Part shown: positions 26,640 to 35,578 of the stretch, piece after piece
Layout of the letters: each line of letters opens with the position of its first letter
Position numbering within the stretch: the first letter of the stretch is position 1
NCBI RefSeq assembly: GCF_022009635.1
Contig: NZ_CP091716.1
Coordinates: 2,433,001-2,497,000, forward strand
DNA length: 64,000 bases
Direction of reading: 5' to 3'
Origin: Variovorax paradoxus
GTDB lineage: Bacteria; Pseudomonadota; Gammaproteobacteria; Burkholderiales; Burkholderiaceae_C
The notes under the pieces: generated by a model
Databases searched by the model: none
What the model was told of the DNA's origin: nothing
The model's input: the letters and a program-made list of their open reading frames with translations, nothing else
Made by a program: the position numbers and the translations under genes

Positions 26640-27299
26640 ATGAAATTGTTCGCGTCTCTTTTGCTCGTCGCTCTGGCCGGATCTTTCTCCGGCTTCTCTT
26701 TCGCGGCCGATCCTGCCGCACCAGGGCCGACAGAGAGAGCCCCCGCAAAATTGGGGAAACCCGACCTTGCAAACGGCGAAGTCGTCTTCAATGGCAAGTC
26801 GTGCGCCGCGTGCCATAGCGCGGACGGAAATTCGGCCATCCCCGCCAATCCCAAGCTGGCTCAGCAGCATCCCGAGTACCTGGTCAAGCAGCTGCAGGAG
26901 TTCAAATCCGGCAAACGCAAGAGCCCGGTCATGAGCGGCATGGCCGCGATGCTGTCCGAGCAGGAAATGCGCAACGTCGCCTGGTTCCTGGGTTCCAAGG
27001 CCATCAAGCCAGGTTTTGCGAAAGACAAGGATCTGGTGGCACTGGGCGAGAAAATCTATCGCGGTGGCATCGGGGATCGCAATGTGCCGGCCTGCGCGGG
27101 CTGTCACAGTCCCAACGGCGCCGGCATTCCGATCCAGTATCCGCGGCTGGGCGGACAGCACGCCGAATACATCGCCGCTCAACTGACCGCGTTTCGCGAT
27201 GGGCTGCGACTCAACAGCGTACCCATGAGCGGCGTTGCAGCCAAGCTCAACGATCGCGAGATCAAGGCCGTGTCCGACTTCATCGCGGGGCTGCATTGA
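26640..27299 (+). CDS. Periplasmic diheme cytochrome c (c4 type)
   Basis: A 219-residue protein with a signal peptide (cleaved near SFAAD) and two class I heme sites, CAACH (residue 55) and CAGCH (residue 152). Each is followed by a likely axial Met (SPVMSGMAAML and SVPMSGVAAKL). The two-lobed layout is that of cytochrome c4. Upstream and downstream genes are copper proteins, so it could carry electrons from the multicopper oxidases or toward a terminal oxidase; this is inferred from position. Confidence 0.88.
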   Translation: MKLFASLLLVALAGSFSGFSFAADPAAPGPTERAPAKLGKPDLANGEVVFNGKSCAACHSADGNSAIPANPKLAQQHPEYLVKQLQEFKSGKRKSPVMSGMAAMLSEQEMRNVAWFLGSKAIKPGFAKDKDLVALGEKIYRGGIGDRNVPACAGCHSPNGAGIPIQYPRLGGQHAEYIAAQLTAFRDGLRLNSVPMSGVAAKLNDREIKAVSDFIAGLH

Positions 27300-27343
27300 A
27301 CAGCACCATGCACCCCAAGCGGCTCTCGCCTTAGGAGGCAGTC

Positions 27344-27550
27344 ATGTACGTGACGGGGCGATGGGTTTCAACCAATGTTGTCGGCACGATGTTCATTGCT
27401 TGGCTCGTTGGCGTGGTCATCTTCGCGGCCGTCCTCGTGTGGCAACTCCGAAAACATCGAAAGGGAAATTCCACTGGCGACAGACGTCGCGGCTCGACTC
27501 GACCGAGTGGTTCGAAGAAAGCCAAGCGCCGCCGGCGGGGCATTCGATGA
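27344..27550 (+). CDS. Small single-pass membrane protein
   Basis: A 68-residue protein with a strong ribosome site (AGGAGG) at ideal spacing. One transmembrane helix (about residues 12-33, VGTMFIAWLVGVVIFAAVLVW) precedes a very basic tail rich in Lys and Arg (SKKAKRRRRGIR). No family recognised. It sits between the cytochrome and the DUF4396-oxidase fusion. Confidence 0.5.
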   Translation: MYVTGRWVSTNVVGTMFIAWLVGVVIFAAVLVWQLRKHRKGNSTGDRRRGSTRPSGSKKAKRRRRGIR

Positions 27551-27734
27551 CCGCACTGGACTCTGGTAGAGCGGGCGTCTGACAGACACCGCGCGCATCG
27601 CACGCCAGTCTGAAAGGTCGGACGACGTCCTTGTTCTTGCGCATTCGGGCTCGTTCTCTCGACGAGAAAAAAAGCCACGAGGCGCTGACCACTGCTCTGC
27701 GAACTGCTTCGGCCGGCCTCTTGAAGGAAATCTC

Positions 27735-29750
27735 ATGCTCATTCAGCCCATTGATTACTTTCTCGCTGTCTGGTTTGTGCTGGCGGCCTTGTCGACGGCC
27801 TACGTCGCCTGGGACCAGTTGCGCCATAACCCCGAGCCGCTGGTGATGAAGTGGGGGTTCATCCTCGTCACCCTCTACCTGGGGCCTTTGGGTCTTCTGC
27901 TGTACGTGATGGCGGACAAGGAGCCAGCTCCCGGAGCGCACGAAGAATTCGTCAAACCACTGTGGAAGCAAGGCGTCGGCTCGACGATCCACTGCGTTGC
28001 AGGTGATGCGACCGGGATCATCCTGGCCGCCGTCGTGACCGCGATGCTGGGTCTTCCGATGTGGGTCGACCTGATCGTGGAGTACGTCGCAGGCTTCGCG
28101 TTCGGCCTTTTCATCTTTCAATCCCTCTTCATGAAGAACATGATGGGTGGCACGTATCTGGAGAACGTCAAGAAGTCCTTCATGCCGGAATTCATCAGCA
28201 TGAACGCGATGATGGCGGGCATGGCGCCGACGATGGCGCTGCTGATGATGGGCCGGGACATGCGCGCCATGGATCCGACCGAACTCGTCTTCTGGGGCGT
28301 GATGTCCCTGGGTGTGGCCGTTGGGTTTGCGGTGGCCTATCCGGTGAACGTCTGGATGGTGTCGCGCAAGATGAAGCACGGATTGATGACCGAACGTCGG
28401 CCCGAGAAGGCAACCGGCGGCCCATCGGACATGCCCGCGAAAGGCGATCATGGGATCGCCGCAATGGCTACGGCGGCGCACGGCACGCCAACCAATACGG
28501 GGCACGGTGGTCATGGTGCTCACGCGGGGCATGAAGAAGGCTCGCTCCCGGAAAAAGCGCCAACTGACGCTCCAGTCGGTCACGCGCACGGCACGCAGCC
28601 CGGCCAAGATGGACAAGGCGGCCGCAATGGTCACGGCATGCGCCCCAATGTGACGCGGCCACAATTGGCCGCAGTGACCATGACGACCACGCTCATGCTG
28701 CTCGCCGGCATGACGATGCCAGCGATGTTCGTGAACATGCGCCTGTCGAACCGGGACGTGCGCGGTGCCATCATGCCGCCGTCGATGATCATGGGCTGGG
28801 ACACTCCGGGCGACGCGATGCGCGACATGTCGGCCATCCACCCGCGTCTGGTCACACAGGCTGCCGCAGCGCAGGCCCGTGGCGACGTGGACCTGGTCCC
28901 GACGCTGGACAACGGGGTCAAGGTCTTCAATCTCGAGACCAGCGTCATCCGTTGGAACATCCTCCCGGATGTGACGGTCGAAGGCTATGCGTTCAATGCG
29001 ACGATTCCTGGCCCGAGGATTCGGGTCACGGAAGGTGATCGCGTGCGCATCAAGGTGACCAACCGCCTGCCCGAAAGCACCACGGTGCACTGGCACGGCT
29101 TGATCTTGCCGAACGAAATGGACGGTCCCGCCAAGATCACACAGAAGCCGATCCAGCCCGGAGACTCGTACACCTATGAATTCACGACAGAGCAGGCTGG
29201 AACTTTTTTCTATCACACACACGACCATGTCGATCGACAGCAGGCCTTCGGCCTGTACGGTGCACTGATCATCGATCCCAGGAGCCCGCAGGAGGCCCCC
29301 AAGGCCGACCATGAGTACGTGTTGCAGTTGCAGGAGTGGCTCAAGCGCGAAGGCCTGACCTATCCGGCCATGCTGATGGAGGGCGGCCTTCCCAACTACT
29401 TCACTATCAATGGCAAGGCATTCCCCGCAACCGACACGGTGAAGATGAAAGTCGGCGAGACGATCAAACTCAGGTTCGTGGGCAGCAACAACAACTTCGT
29501 GCACCCCATGCACGTCCATGGCGGCCCGTTCACTGTCGTCGCCAGGGACGGGTACGTCTTGCCGGAGTCGGCGCGCTTCCAGGCCGACACCGTCAATGTC
29601 GGACCCGGTCAGCGCTACGACGTGATCTGGAAGGCTTTGCGGCCCGGAAAATGGCTGGTCCACTGCCATATCCCGCACCACACGACCAACAACAATGTCG
29701 AGCAGGACGGAGGCGGCGGCCTGATGATGGTCCTGGAGGTGGAAGCCTGA
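27735..29750 (+). CDS. Fusion of DUF4396 membrane domain and two-domain multicopper oxidase
   Basis: A 671-residue protein. Residues about 1-225 form a DUF4396-type membrane domain with several helices (KWGFILVTLYLGPLGLLLYVM, GIILAAVVTAMLGLP). A His-rich linker follows (HGGHGAHAGHEEG), then one more helix (about 315-335). Residues about 400-671 are a multicopper oxidase with TVHWHGLILPNEMDG (about 450), FFYHTHDHVDRQQ, HPMHVHGGPF and HCHIPHHTTNNN (about 644). DUF4396 proteins are normally free-standing. The fusion would tether the oxidase to the inner membrane and perhaps link copper entry or exit to oxidation; that part is inference. Confidence 0.88.
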   Translation: MLIQPIDYFLAVWFVLAALSTAYVAWDQLRHNPEPLVMKWGFILVTLYLGPLGLLLYVMADKEPAPGAHEEFVKPLWKQGVGSTIHCVAGDATGIILAAVVTAMLGLPMWVDLIVEYVAGFAFGLFIFQSLFMKNMMGGTYLENVKKSFMPEFISMNAMMAGMAPTMALLMMGRDMRAMDPTELVFWGVMSLGVAVGFAVAYPVNVWMVSRKMKHGLMTERRPEKATGGPSDMPAKGDHGIAAMATAAHGTPTNTGHGGHGAHAGHEEGSLPEKAPTDAPVGHAHGTQPGQDGQGGRNGHGMRPNVTRPQLAAVTMTTTLMLLAGMTMPAMFVNMRLSNRDVRGAIMPPSMIMGWDTPGDAMRDMSAIHPRLVTQAAAAQARGDVDLVPTLDNGVKVFNLETSVIRWNILPDVTVEGYAFNATIPGPRIRVTEGDRVRIKVTNRLPESTTVHWHGLILPNEMDGPAKITQKPIQPGDSYTYEFTTEQAGTFFYHTHDHVDRQQAFGLYGALIIDPRSPQEAPKADHEYVLQLQEWLKREGLTYPAMLMEGGLPNYFTINGKAFPATDTVKMKVGETIKLRFVGSNNNFVHPMHVHGGPFTVVARDGYVLPESARFQADTVNVGPGQRYDVIWKALRPGKWLVHCHIPHHTTNNNVEQDGGGGLMMVLEVEA

Positions 29751-29791
29751 ATGCAGGGAGCCACACGGTTGGAGGATCTGGCGCCAGTCGC

Positions 29792-29822
29792 TTGACCTTC
29801 ACACGATGTCAAGCTTGATACT
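29792..29822 (+). promoter_or_regulatory. MerR/CueR-type promoter before copZ
   Basis: -35 TTGACC (29792-29797) and -10 GATACT (29817-29822) are separated by 19 bases, the over-long spacer diagnostic of MerR-family promoters. The spacer region holds the dyad CTTGAC...GTCAAG (29791-29813). The form closely resembles CueR operators (established for Cu(I)-responsive copZ and copA promoters). No cueR gene is visible in the window. Confidence 0.75.
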
Positions 29823-29849
29823 GGGATCACTTTCATCAAGGAGTCTCTC

Positions 29850-30041
29850 ATGCAAGAGTTCGTCATCCAGTCAATGTCCTGTGGCGGCTGCGCGAGCCGG
29901 ATCGCTCAGGCCGTCAAGAATCTGGACGCCACGGCGAAGGTCGAAGTCGATCTGCCGACCAAAACGTTGCGCGTCGACAGCGCCGAGGACCGTGAGTCTG
30001 TGACCGCGGCCCTGACGAAAGCCGGCTACCCGCCGAAGTGA
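29850..30041 (+). CDS. copZ: Cytosolic copper chaperone CopZ (HMA domain)
   Basis: A 63-residue heavy-metal-associated domain protein with the Cu(I) site MSCGGC (residues about 8-13), a beta-alpha-beta-beta-alpha-beta pattern and no signal peptide. CopZ proteins pick up cytosolic Cu(I) and pass it to the P-type ATPase encoded just downstream. AAGGAG lies before the ATG. It is the first gene after the CueR-type promoter. Confidence 0.92.
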   Translation: MQEFVIQSMSCGGCASRIAQAVKNLDATAKVEVDLPTKTLRVDSAEDRESVTAALTKAGYPPK

Positions 30042-30156
30042 TCCGCTCGCACGGGACAGCGGCCTCAATCGGCTGATGTGGTCTCGCGCGGGCCTGTGTG
30101 GACTGAATGCGCCGCCGTGCGGGGTGCACCCTGGCAATTTTCATTGGAGAACTCGA

Positions 30157-32592
30157 ATGAGCCCTACGCCTTCCAACCTGCATGAACACCACCAGGGGCA
30201 TCACAGGGCGCACCCGCCCGCCTCTGGAGAACCTTCGCCTGAGACCGATGCGACGCTGAAGGATCCTGTTTGCGGGATGACGGTGACCACGCAATCCAAA
30301 CACGTCTTGCAGCACGAGGGTGGGTCGGTCTATTTCTGTAGTGCGGGGTGCAAATCCAAGTTCGAGGCCGACCCGACAAAGTATGCAAAGCGCAGCGCAC
30401 AGGCGGCAGCCCCGCTCGTTCTCGCGCCTGCAGACTCCGCGCAGACTAACCCCGTGGGCACAATCTACACCTGCCCCATGCACCCGGAAATCCGGCAGGA
30501 CCACCCAGGCAATTGCCCCAAGTGCGGCATGTCGCTGGAGCCCGAGATGCCGACACTCGAGGAGGGGGAAGACCCGGAACTGAAAGATTTCAAGCGGCGC
30601 TTCTTCTGGACGCTGCCGCTCACCGTCGTTGTCACCGTGCTCGCCATGGCCGGCCATCGATTCCAGTGGTTCGAGATGGGCATGCAGAGTTGGATTGAGC
30701 TCGTGCTCACCGTGCCGATCGTGCTGTGGGCCGGCTGGCCGTTCTTCGAGCGCGCGGTGCAATCCGTGGCGAACCGCAGCCCGAACATGTGGACCCTGAT
30801 CGGTCTGGGCACGGCCGCCGCCTTTGTCTACAGCGTCGTGGCCACCGTGGCGCCCGGCGTGTTTCCTGCGTCGTTCGTCTCGATGGGGCGCGTGGCGGTG
30901 TATTTCGAAGCGGCCGCGGTGATCATTTCCTTGACTTTGCTGGGTCAGATCCTCGAGCTCAAGGCACGGTCGCAGACCTCCGCAGCCATCAAGTCACTGC
31001 TGGGCCTCGCTCCAAAAACCGCGCGCCGCATCGGCCCTGACGGCGCCGAGGAGGACGTACCGATCGGCCATGTGCATGTGGGCGACAAGCTGCGCGTGCG
31101 CCCTGGAGAGAAAGTGCCCGTGGACGGCGTGGTGATCGAAGGCAGCAGCGCCGTCGACGAGTCCATGCTGACAGGTGAGCCCTTGCCCGTGACCAAGCGC
31201 GTGGGCGACAAGCTCATCGGCGCGACGATGAACACCAACGGCGCACTCGTCATGCAGTCCGAGAAAGTCGGCTCGCAGACCGTGCTCGCGAGCATCGTCC
31301 AGATGGTCGCGCAGGCTCAACGTTCCAGGGCGCCGATGCAGCGGATGGCCGACCAGGTCGCCGGCTACTTCGTCATGACGGTCATCGCCATCGCGGTGCT
31401 GACGTTCTTTGCCTGGGGATTCTTCGGGCCGCAGCCCAGCTGGGTCTACGGCCTCATCAATGCCGTGGCGGTGCTCATCATTGCCTGCCCCTGTGCACTC
31501 GGCCTCGCGACGCCGATGTCGATCATGGTCGCCACAGGCAAGGCGGCCACGCAGGGCGTGCTGTTCCGCGATGCCGCGGCGATCGAGAACTTCCGCAAGG
31601 TCGATGCGCTCATCGTCGACAAGACCGGCACCCTGACGGAAGGCCGGCCGCAGTTCGAGCGCGCGGTGCCTGCGCCAGGCTTCACCGAAGACGAGGTGCT
31701 GCGCCTCGCGGCCAGCCTGGACCAGGGAAGCGAACACCCCCTGGCCGACGCCATCGTGCGCGCGGCGCGCGAGCGCAACCTGGTGCTGGACACGCCCGAC
31801 GGTTTCGAATCGAGCAGCGGCATCGGCGTGAGCGGCGGCGTGGGCGGCAAGAAGCTGGCGCTTGGCAACACGGCACTCATGGAACAGCTGCGCGTGCAGG
31901 TCGACGACCTCAAGCCGCGAGCCGAGGCGATGCGGGCCGAGGGCGCCAGCGTCATGTTCCTGGCGGTGGACGGCCAGCCTGCCGGCTTGCTTGCGGTCTC
32001 AGACCCGATCAAGGCCACCACCATGGAGGCGCTGGCCGCGCTCAAGGCCTCGGGCATGCGGGTCATCATGGCGACCGGCGACGGGCTGACCACGGCTCGG
32101 GCCGTCGCCGCGAAGCTGGGCATCGACGAAGTGCACGGCGAAGTGAAGCCTGCCGACAAGCTCGCGCTGGTCGACAAGCTGCAGCGCGAAGGCCGCATCG
32201 TCGCGATGGCGGGCGACGGCATCAACGACGCGCCCGCACTCGCCAAGGCCGACGTCGGCGTGGCGATGGGCACCGGCACCGATGTCGCGATGAACAGCGC
32301 CCAGGTGACGCTGGTCAAAGGCGATCTGCGCGGCATTGCGCAGGCGCGCGTCATCTCCGAGCAGACCATCGCCAACATGAAGCAGAACCTCGGCTTCGCC
32401 TTCCTCTACAACGCCCTCGGCGTGCCGCTGGCCGCGGGCGTGCTGTTTCCGTTCACGGGCTGGCTGCTGTCGCCGATGATCGCGGCGTTGGCGATGAGCC
32501 TGAGTTCGGCCTCGGTCATCACCAACGCCTTGCGCTTGCGTGGAGCCAAGAGCGATGTTCATGCCTCCCACGTCGGCGAAAGATCGACCTAG
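30157..32592 (+). CDS. Copper-exporting P1B-type ATPase
   Basis: An 811-residue ATPase that pumps Cu(I) out of the cytosol. The ATG at 30157 follows a GGAGA site. The N-terminus is His-rich, then a YHS domain (DPVCGMTV...YFCSAGC, about 33-65) and a heavy-metal-binding segment ([11 protein letters not shown]...[10 protein letters not shown], about 105-135) replace the usual HMA domains. Core motifs are the membrane site [11 protein letters not shown] (about 444), the phosphorylation loop DKTGTLTEG (about 487), SEHPLADA and [10 protein letters not shown] (about 686). Chemistry fits CopA/CopF-type Cu exporters. It is co-transcribed with copZ. Confidence 0.95.
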   Translation: MSPTPSNLHEHHQGHHRAHPPASGEPSPETDATLKDPVCGMTVTTQSKHVLQHEGGSVYFCSAGCKSKFEADPTKYAKRSAQAAAPLVLAPADSAQTNPVGTIYTCPMHPEIRQDHPGNCPKCGMSLEPEMPTLEEGEDPELKDFKRRFFWTLPLTVVVTVLAMAGHRFQWFEMGMQSWIELVLTVPIVLWAGWPFFERAVQSVANRSPNMWTLIGLGTAAAFVYSVVATVAPGVFPASFVSMGRVAVYFEAAAVIISLTLLGQILELKARSQTSAAIKSLLGLAPKTARRIGPDGAEEDVPIGHVHVGDKLRVRPGEKVPVDGVVIEGSSAVDESMLTGEPLPVTKRVGDKLIGATMNTNGALVMQSEKVGSQTVLASIVQMVAQAQRSRAPMQRMADQVAGYFVMTVIAIAVLTFFAWGFFGPQPSWVYGLINAVAVLIIACPCALGLATPMSIMVATGKAATQGVLFRDAAAIENFRKVDALIVDKTGTLTEGRPQFERAVPAPGFTEDEVLRLAASLDQGSEHPLADAIVRAARERNLVLDTPDGFESSSGIGVSGGVGGKKLALGNTALMEQLRVQVDDLKPRAEAMRAEGASVMFLAVDGQPAGLLAVSDPIKATTMEALAALKASGMRVIMATGDGLTTARAVAAKLGIDEVHGEVKPADKLALVDKLQREGRIVAMAGDGINDAPALAKADVGVAMGTGTDVAMNSAQVTLVKGDLRGIAQARVISEQTIANMKQNLGFAFLYNALGVPLAAGVLFPFTGWLLSPMIAALAMSLSSASVITNALRLRGAKSDVHASHVGERST

Positions 32593-32636
32593 GGGCGCGC
32601 GGCCCGAGCGGCTTCGCTGCGTGCGAAGGAGTTCCC

Positions 32637-32855
32637 ATGAAGAGACCCAAGCCACTCGAGCTGCACTTGCTGGAGATCTACGAGGAAGCCCTGCGACAGC
32701 GAAACTGGGCGGTTGCCGAGCACTTGCTGTGCGCCATCGAAGCCTGCGCCCCTACCGATGCACCGCTCAGCGAGACAGTGACCAAGGCCTACGGGGTCTT
32801 GGCCGCCGAGGCGCAAAAGCCTCGTTGCTGCGGGACGGGAACGAAGCGTCGCTGA
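32637..32855 (+). CDS. Small hypothetical protein
   Basis: A 72-residue protein with GAAGGAG before its ATG. It looks all-helical (LELHLLEIYEEALRQRNWAVAEHLLCAIEACA) with a Cys pair near the end (PRCCGTG) and no signal peptide. It resembles short helical tails found after heavy-metal ATPases but no family is recognised. It lies 44 bases behind the ATPase, so it may be a late gene of the copZ operon. Confidence 0.55.
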   Translation: MKRPKPLELHLLEIYEEALRQRNWAVAEHLLCAIEACAPTDAPLSETVTKAYGVLAAEAQKPRCCGTGTKRR

Positions 32856-32865
32856 GGCTTGGCGG

Positions 32866-33804
32866 TCAAGCTTTGGCGCGGGGTTTGAGGAGATTCGCGA
32901 GGGCCTTCTGGTCTTCGGCCAACTGCATGCGCATGAGCTGAAGCACTCGCGAGGCGAGGCCGGACAGCGGCTGTCCCGGGGGCAGTAACAGCACCCCCGC
33001 GAAGGAGACCTCCAGAGACAGTGGACGGATGACCAGGCCACGTTGGGCGTACTCCATGGCGGTGACCGGATTGACAAAGCCGATGCCCATGCCGCTCAGG
33101 GCCATTTCGCACACGCTTGCCGCATAGGGCGTCTCGACCAGCACGCTCAACCCGACGTTGCACTCCGCCAAAGCCCGCTCCAGGCGTCGCCGGGACGCAT
33201 CTTCCGGGTTGAGCGCGAGGAAGGGCTCTTCGGCGAGTTGATGCGGCTGGATCGTCCTGGCCTTGGTCAGCCGGTGCTTCGCATGCATCACCACCACACC
33301 CGGAAAGCGTGCGAACTCGGAATGCTCCAGGCCGGTGGTGGGCATTTCGTCGGCCATCAATCCGAAGTCGACCTGGCGGCCCAGCACGGCCTCGTGCACC
33401 TCCCGCGAACTGAGCACCTGCAGCGATATCTGGGGACGGTCTTCGGAATCGCGGCGCTCGGACACCAGCCGCGACAGCACGCGGGGGACGAAGGTCAGGC
33501 CGAAGGCCGGATAGACCGCCATGCGCAGAGTGTTGACGCCGAAGCGCTTGAGGCTGCGCATGCGGTGCTCGATGCTGCTCAGACCCACGAAGACACGCTC
33601 GACCTCGACCAGCAGGGCTTGCGCTTCGGGCGTGGGCTGCAGGCGGCCTCGCAGCCGGCGGAACAACGGGAATCCAGCCGCTTCCTCGAGTCTGCGCAGA
33701 GACTGGCTGATGGCGGGCTGCGTGACGCCCAGCAGCGCGGCCGCCTTGCTTGCGGAGCCTACGGACATCACGGAACGGAACACCTCGATCTCTCGGAGCA
33801 ACAT
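32866..33804 (-). CDS. LysR-family transcriptional regulator
   Basis: A 312-residue LysR regulator. The N-terminal winged helix is canonical (REIEVFRSVMSVGSASKAAALLGVTQPAISQSLRRLEEAAGFPLFRR). The remainder is the effector-binding domain. It is divergent from the small secreted gene at 33901 and the metC-glt cluster, and a T-N11-A dyad abuts its start codon. It probably controls that cluster in response to an amino acid or sulfur metabolite; the effector cannot be read from sequence. Confidence 0.9.
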   Translation of the reverse strand: MLLREIEVFRSVMSVGSASKAAALLGVTQPAISQSLRRLEEAAGFPLFRRLRGRLQPTPEAQALLVEVERVFVGLSSIEHRMRSLKRFGVNTLRMAVYPAFGLTFVPRVLSRLVSERRDSEDRPQISLQVLSSREVHEAVLGRQVDFGLMADEMPTTGLEHSEFARFPGVVVMHAKHRLTKARTIQPHQLAEEPFLALNPEDASRRRLERALAECNVGLSVLVETPYAASVCEMALSGMGIGFVNPVTAMEYAQRGLVIRPLSLEVSFAGVLLLPPGQPLSGLASRVLQLMRMQLAEDQKALANLLKPRAKA

Positions 33805-33819
33805 ATAACAACCGCTTAT
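33805..33819. promoter_or_regulatory. LysR-type T-N11-A box
   Basis: ATAACAACCGCTTAT contains the dyad ATAA-N7-TTAT and fits the LysR box T-N11-A. It touches the LysR start codon (33804) and lies about 80 bases before the gene at 33901, as expected for an autoregulatory divergent operator. Confidence 0.5.
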
Positions 33820-33900
33820 GGAGAAAGAATTTCGAGCGCGATCCGGATTATCTCCATCGTCCTAGAGTTGGCGTCTTCAGCCACCTCCCGGAGAAGCAAC

Positions 33901-34353
33901 ATGAAACTTCAGTCAGTTCTTGCAGTGACCGTCCTGGCTTGTGCGGCATCCGCATGGGCACATGATTTTTCCGGCGACATCACCAAGTTTCAGGCCATCG
34001 CCGCCACCAAGAAGCCGGACAGCCAGCAGGCGCTCGCGGCGAAGCTCGCGCTGGAGCGTGCGCAGGGTGAGATGGAGCAGTCGGACGTGAAGATGGTGCT
34101 GCGCATCCGCTCGATGACCAACGCGGGCCTGCGCGCCATCGGCGAACAACCGGCCTTTCTCACCAGCGAGTACAAGCGCCTGGAGGCTGCACTGGCCAAC
34201 CCCAAGACCAACGACCCGGCCAAGATCGCCGCGGCCAAGGAAACCTTCGCCCGCCTGTCGGTGGAGATGAAGGTCTACACCGATCTCGAGAACATGGCCG
34301 TCGATCAGATGAAGCAAGCGCTGCAGCTCATCGAATCCGCACCCGCCAACTGA
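33901..34353 (+). CDS. Small secreted helical protein, hypothetical
   Basis: A 150-residue protein with CCGGAGA before the ATG and a signal peptide (cleaved after AWA). The mature part starts HDFSGD and is predicted helical and charged, without Cys (for example AKETFARLSVEMKVYTDLENMAVDQMKQALQLIE). It has no recognised domain. It is the first gene divergent from the LysR regulator and precedes the cystathionine beta-lyase by 33 bases. Confidence 0.65.
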   Translation: MKLQSVLAVTVLACAASAWAHDFSGDITKFQAIAATKKPDSQQALAAKLALERAQGEMEQSDVKMVLRIRSMTNAGLRAIGEQPAFLTSEYKRLEAALANPKTNDPAKIAAAKETFARLSVEMKVYTDLENMAVDQMKQALQLIESAPAN

Positions 34354-34386
34354 TCGCACTTCCAACGCACGCCTGCGTCTTCCATC

Positions 34387-35556
34387 GTGAACTCTCCCAC
34401 TCCCCATCTCGACACCTCTCCTCAGAGCGCATTCGCCAGCCTGGTCCCACCGGTGTGGCGCGCCTCCACCGTCGTCTTCGATTCACTCGACGATTTCGTC
34501 AACCGCCGCACCCGCCTGCCGGACGGCTTCAGCTACGGCACGACGGGCACGCCGACGCAGCGCGCCCTGGAGACGCGCATCGCCGAACTGGACGGCGCCG
34601 CACATTGTGTTGTCTTCCCTTCAGGGCAGGCAGCGATCTGCAGCGCGCTCCTGGCGTTGCTCAAGAAGGGTGATCACCTGCTGATGACCGACGCCGCCTA
34701 CGGCTTGGCCAAGTCCTTCGCCGTCGAGCGGTTGCAGGCGCTCGGCATCGAGGTCGAGTTCTATCCGCCGCGCATCGGCGCGGAGATCGAACGGCTCGTG
34801 CGCCCCAACACGCGGCTCATCTGGCTGGAATCTCCCGGCACGGTGACGATGGAAGTGGAGGATGTGCCGGCGATCACCGCCGTGGCGCGTGCTCGCGGCG
34901 TGCTGACCGCCATCGACAACACCTGGGCCAGCCCGCTGGGCTTCGCGGCTTTGGCACATGGGGTCGACCTGTGCGTTCACGCCTGCACCAAGTACATGGG
35001 CGGCCACTCGGACGTGTTGATGGGCAGCATCGCGACCAATGACGAAGGCCTGTACAAGTCCTTGCGCGGCCTGCAGTCGCAGATGGGACTGGCCGTGAGC
35101 CCGGAGGACTGCTTCCTGGTTGCACGAGGCCTCGACACGATGCAGGTGCGCATGGAACGCCAGGCCACCAGCGCACAGTTGATCGCCGAGCGACTCGCAA
35201 CGCACCCTCTGGTGCGCCGGATGCTCTTTCCCGCGCTGCCCGGCGCGCCAGACCATGCACTCTGGGCGCGTGACTTCAGGCAGTCCGGCTGCGTGATGTC
35301 GCTGCAGCTCGTGGACGGCCCCTACAACGCATACCGGGCGCTCTTCGGGCACCTGAAGCTGTTCTCGATCGGTGCGAGCTGGGGCGGCGTGCGCAGCATT
35401 GCGGCCTTCTACCCTGCGGAAGAACTCGCCAAACGCAATTTTTGCGACGTCCAAGGGCCTGTCATTCGCCTGTCGATCGGCCTGGATGATCCCCAGGCGC
35501 TGCTTGACGAGTTGCTGGGCGCCTTGAGCGCCTGCAAAACGAGTTTCAACATCTGA
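34387..35556 (+). CDS. metC: Cystathionine beta-lyase / Cys-Met PLP enzyme
   Basis: A 389-residue PLP enzyme of the Cys/Met metabolism family, starting at GTG. The PLP-binding lysine is in HACTKYMGGHSD (Lys202). Other family motifs are SYGTTGTPTQRALE, FPSGQAAICSALLALLKKGDH and LIWLESPGT. MetC cleaves cystathionine to homocysteine, pyruvate and ammonia; related enzymes act on cysteine or methionine, and the exact substrate is not certain. Linkage to an amino-acid ABC transporter and a LysR regulator suggests use of an imported sulfur amino acid. Confidence 0.88.
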   Translation: MNSPTPHLDTSPQSAFASLVPPVWRASTVVFDSLDDFVNRRTRLPDGFSYGTTGTPTQRALETRIAELDGAAHCVVFPSGQAAICSALLALLKKGDHLLMTDAAYGLAKSFAVERLQALGIEVEFYPPRIGAEIERLVRPNTRLIWLESPGTVTMEVEDVPAITAVARARGVLTAIDNTWASPLGFAALAHGVDLCVHACTKYMGGHSDVLMGSIATNDEGLYKSLRGLQSQMGLAVSPEDCFLVARGLDTMQVRMERQATSAQLIAERLATHPLVRRMLFPALPGAPDHALWARDFRQSGCVMSLQLVDGPYNAYRALFGHLKLFSIGASWGGVRSIAAFYPAEELAKRNFCDVQGPVIRLSIGLDDPQALLDELLGALSACKTSFNI

Positions 35557-35578
35557 ACCACGCTACCTGGAGCCCGCG

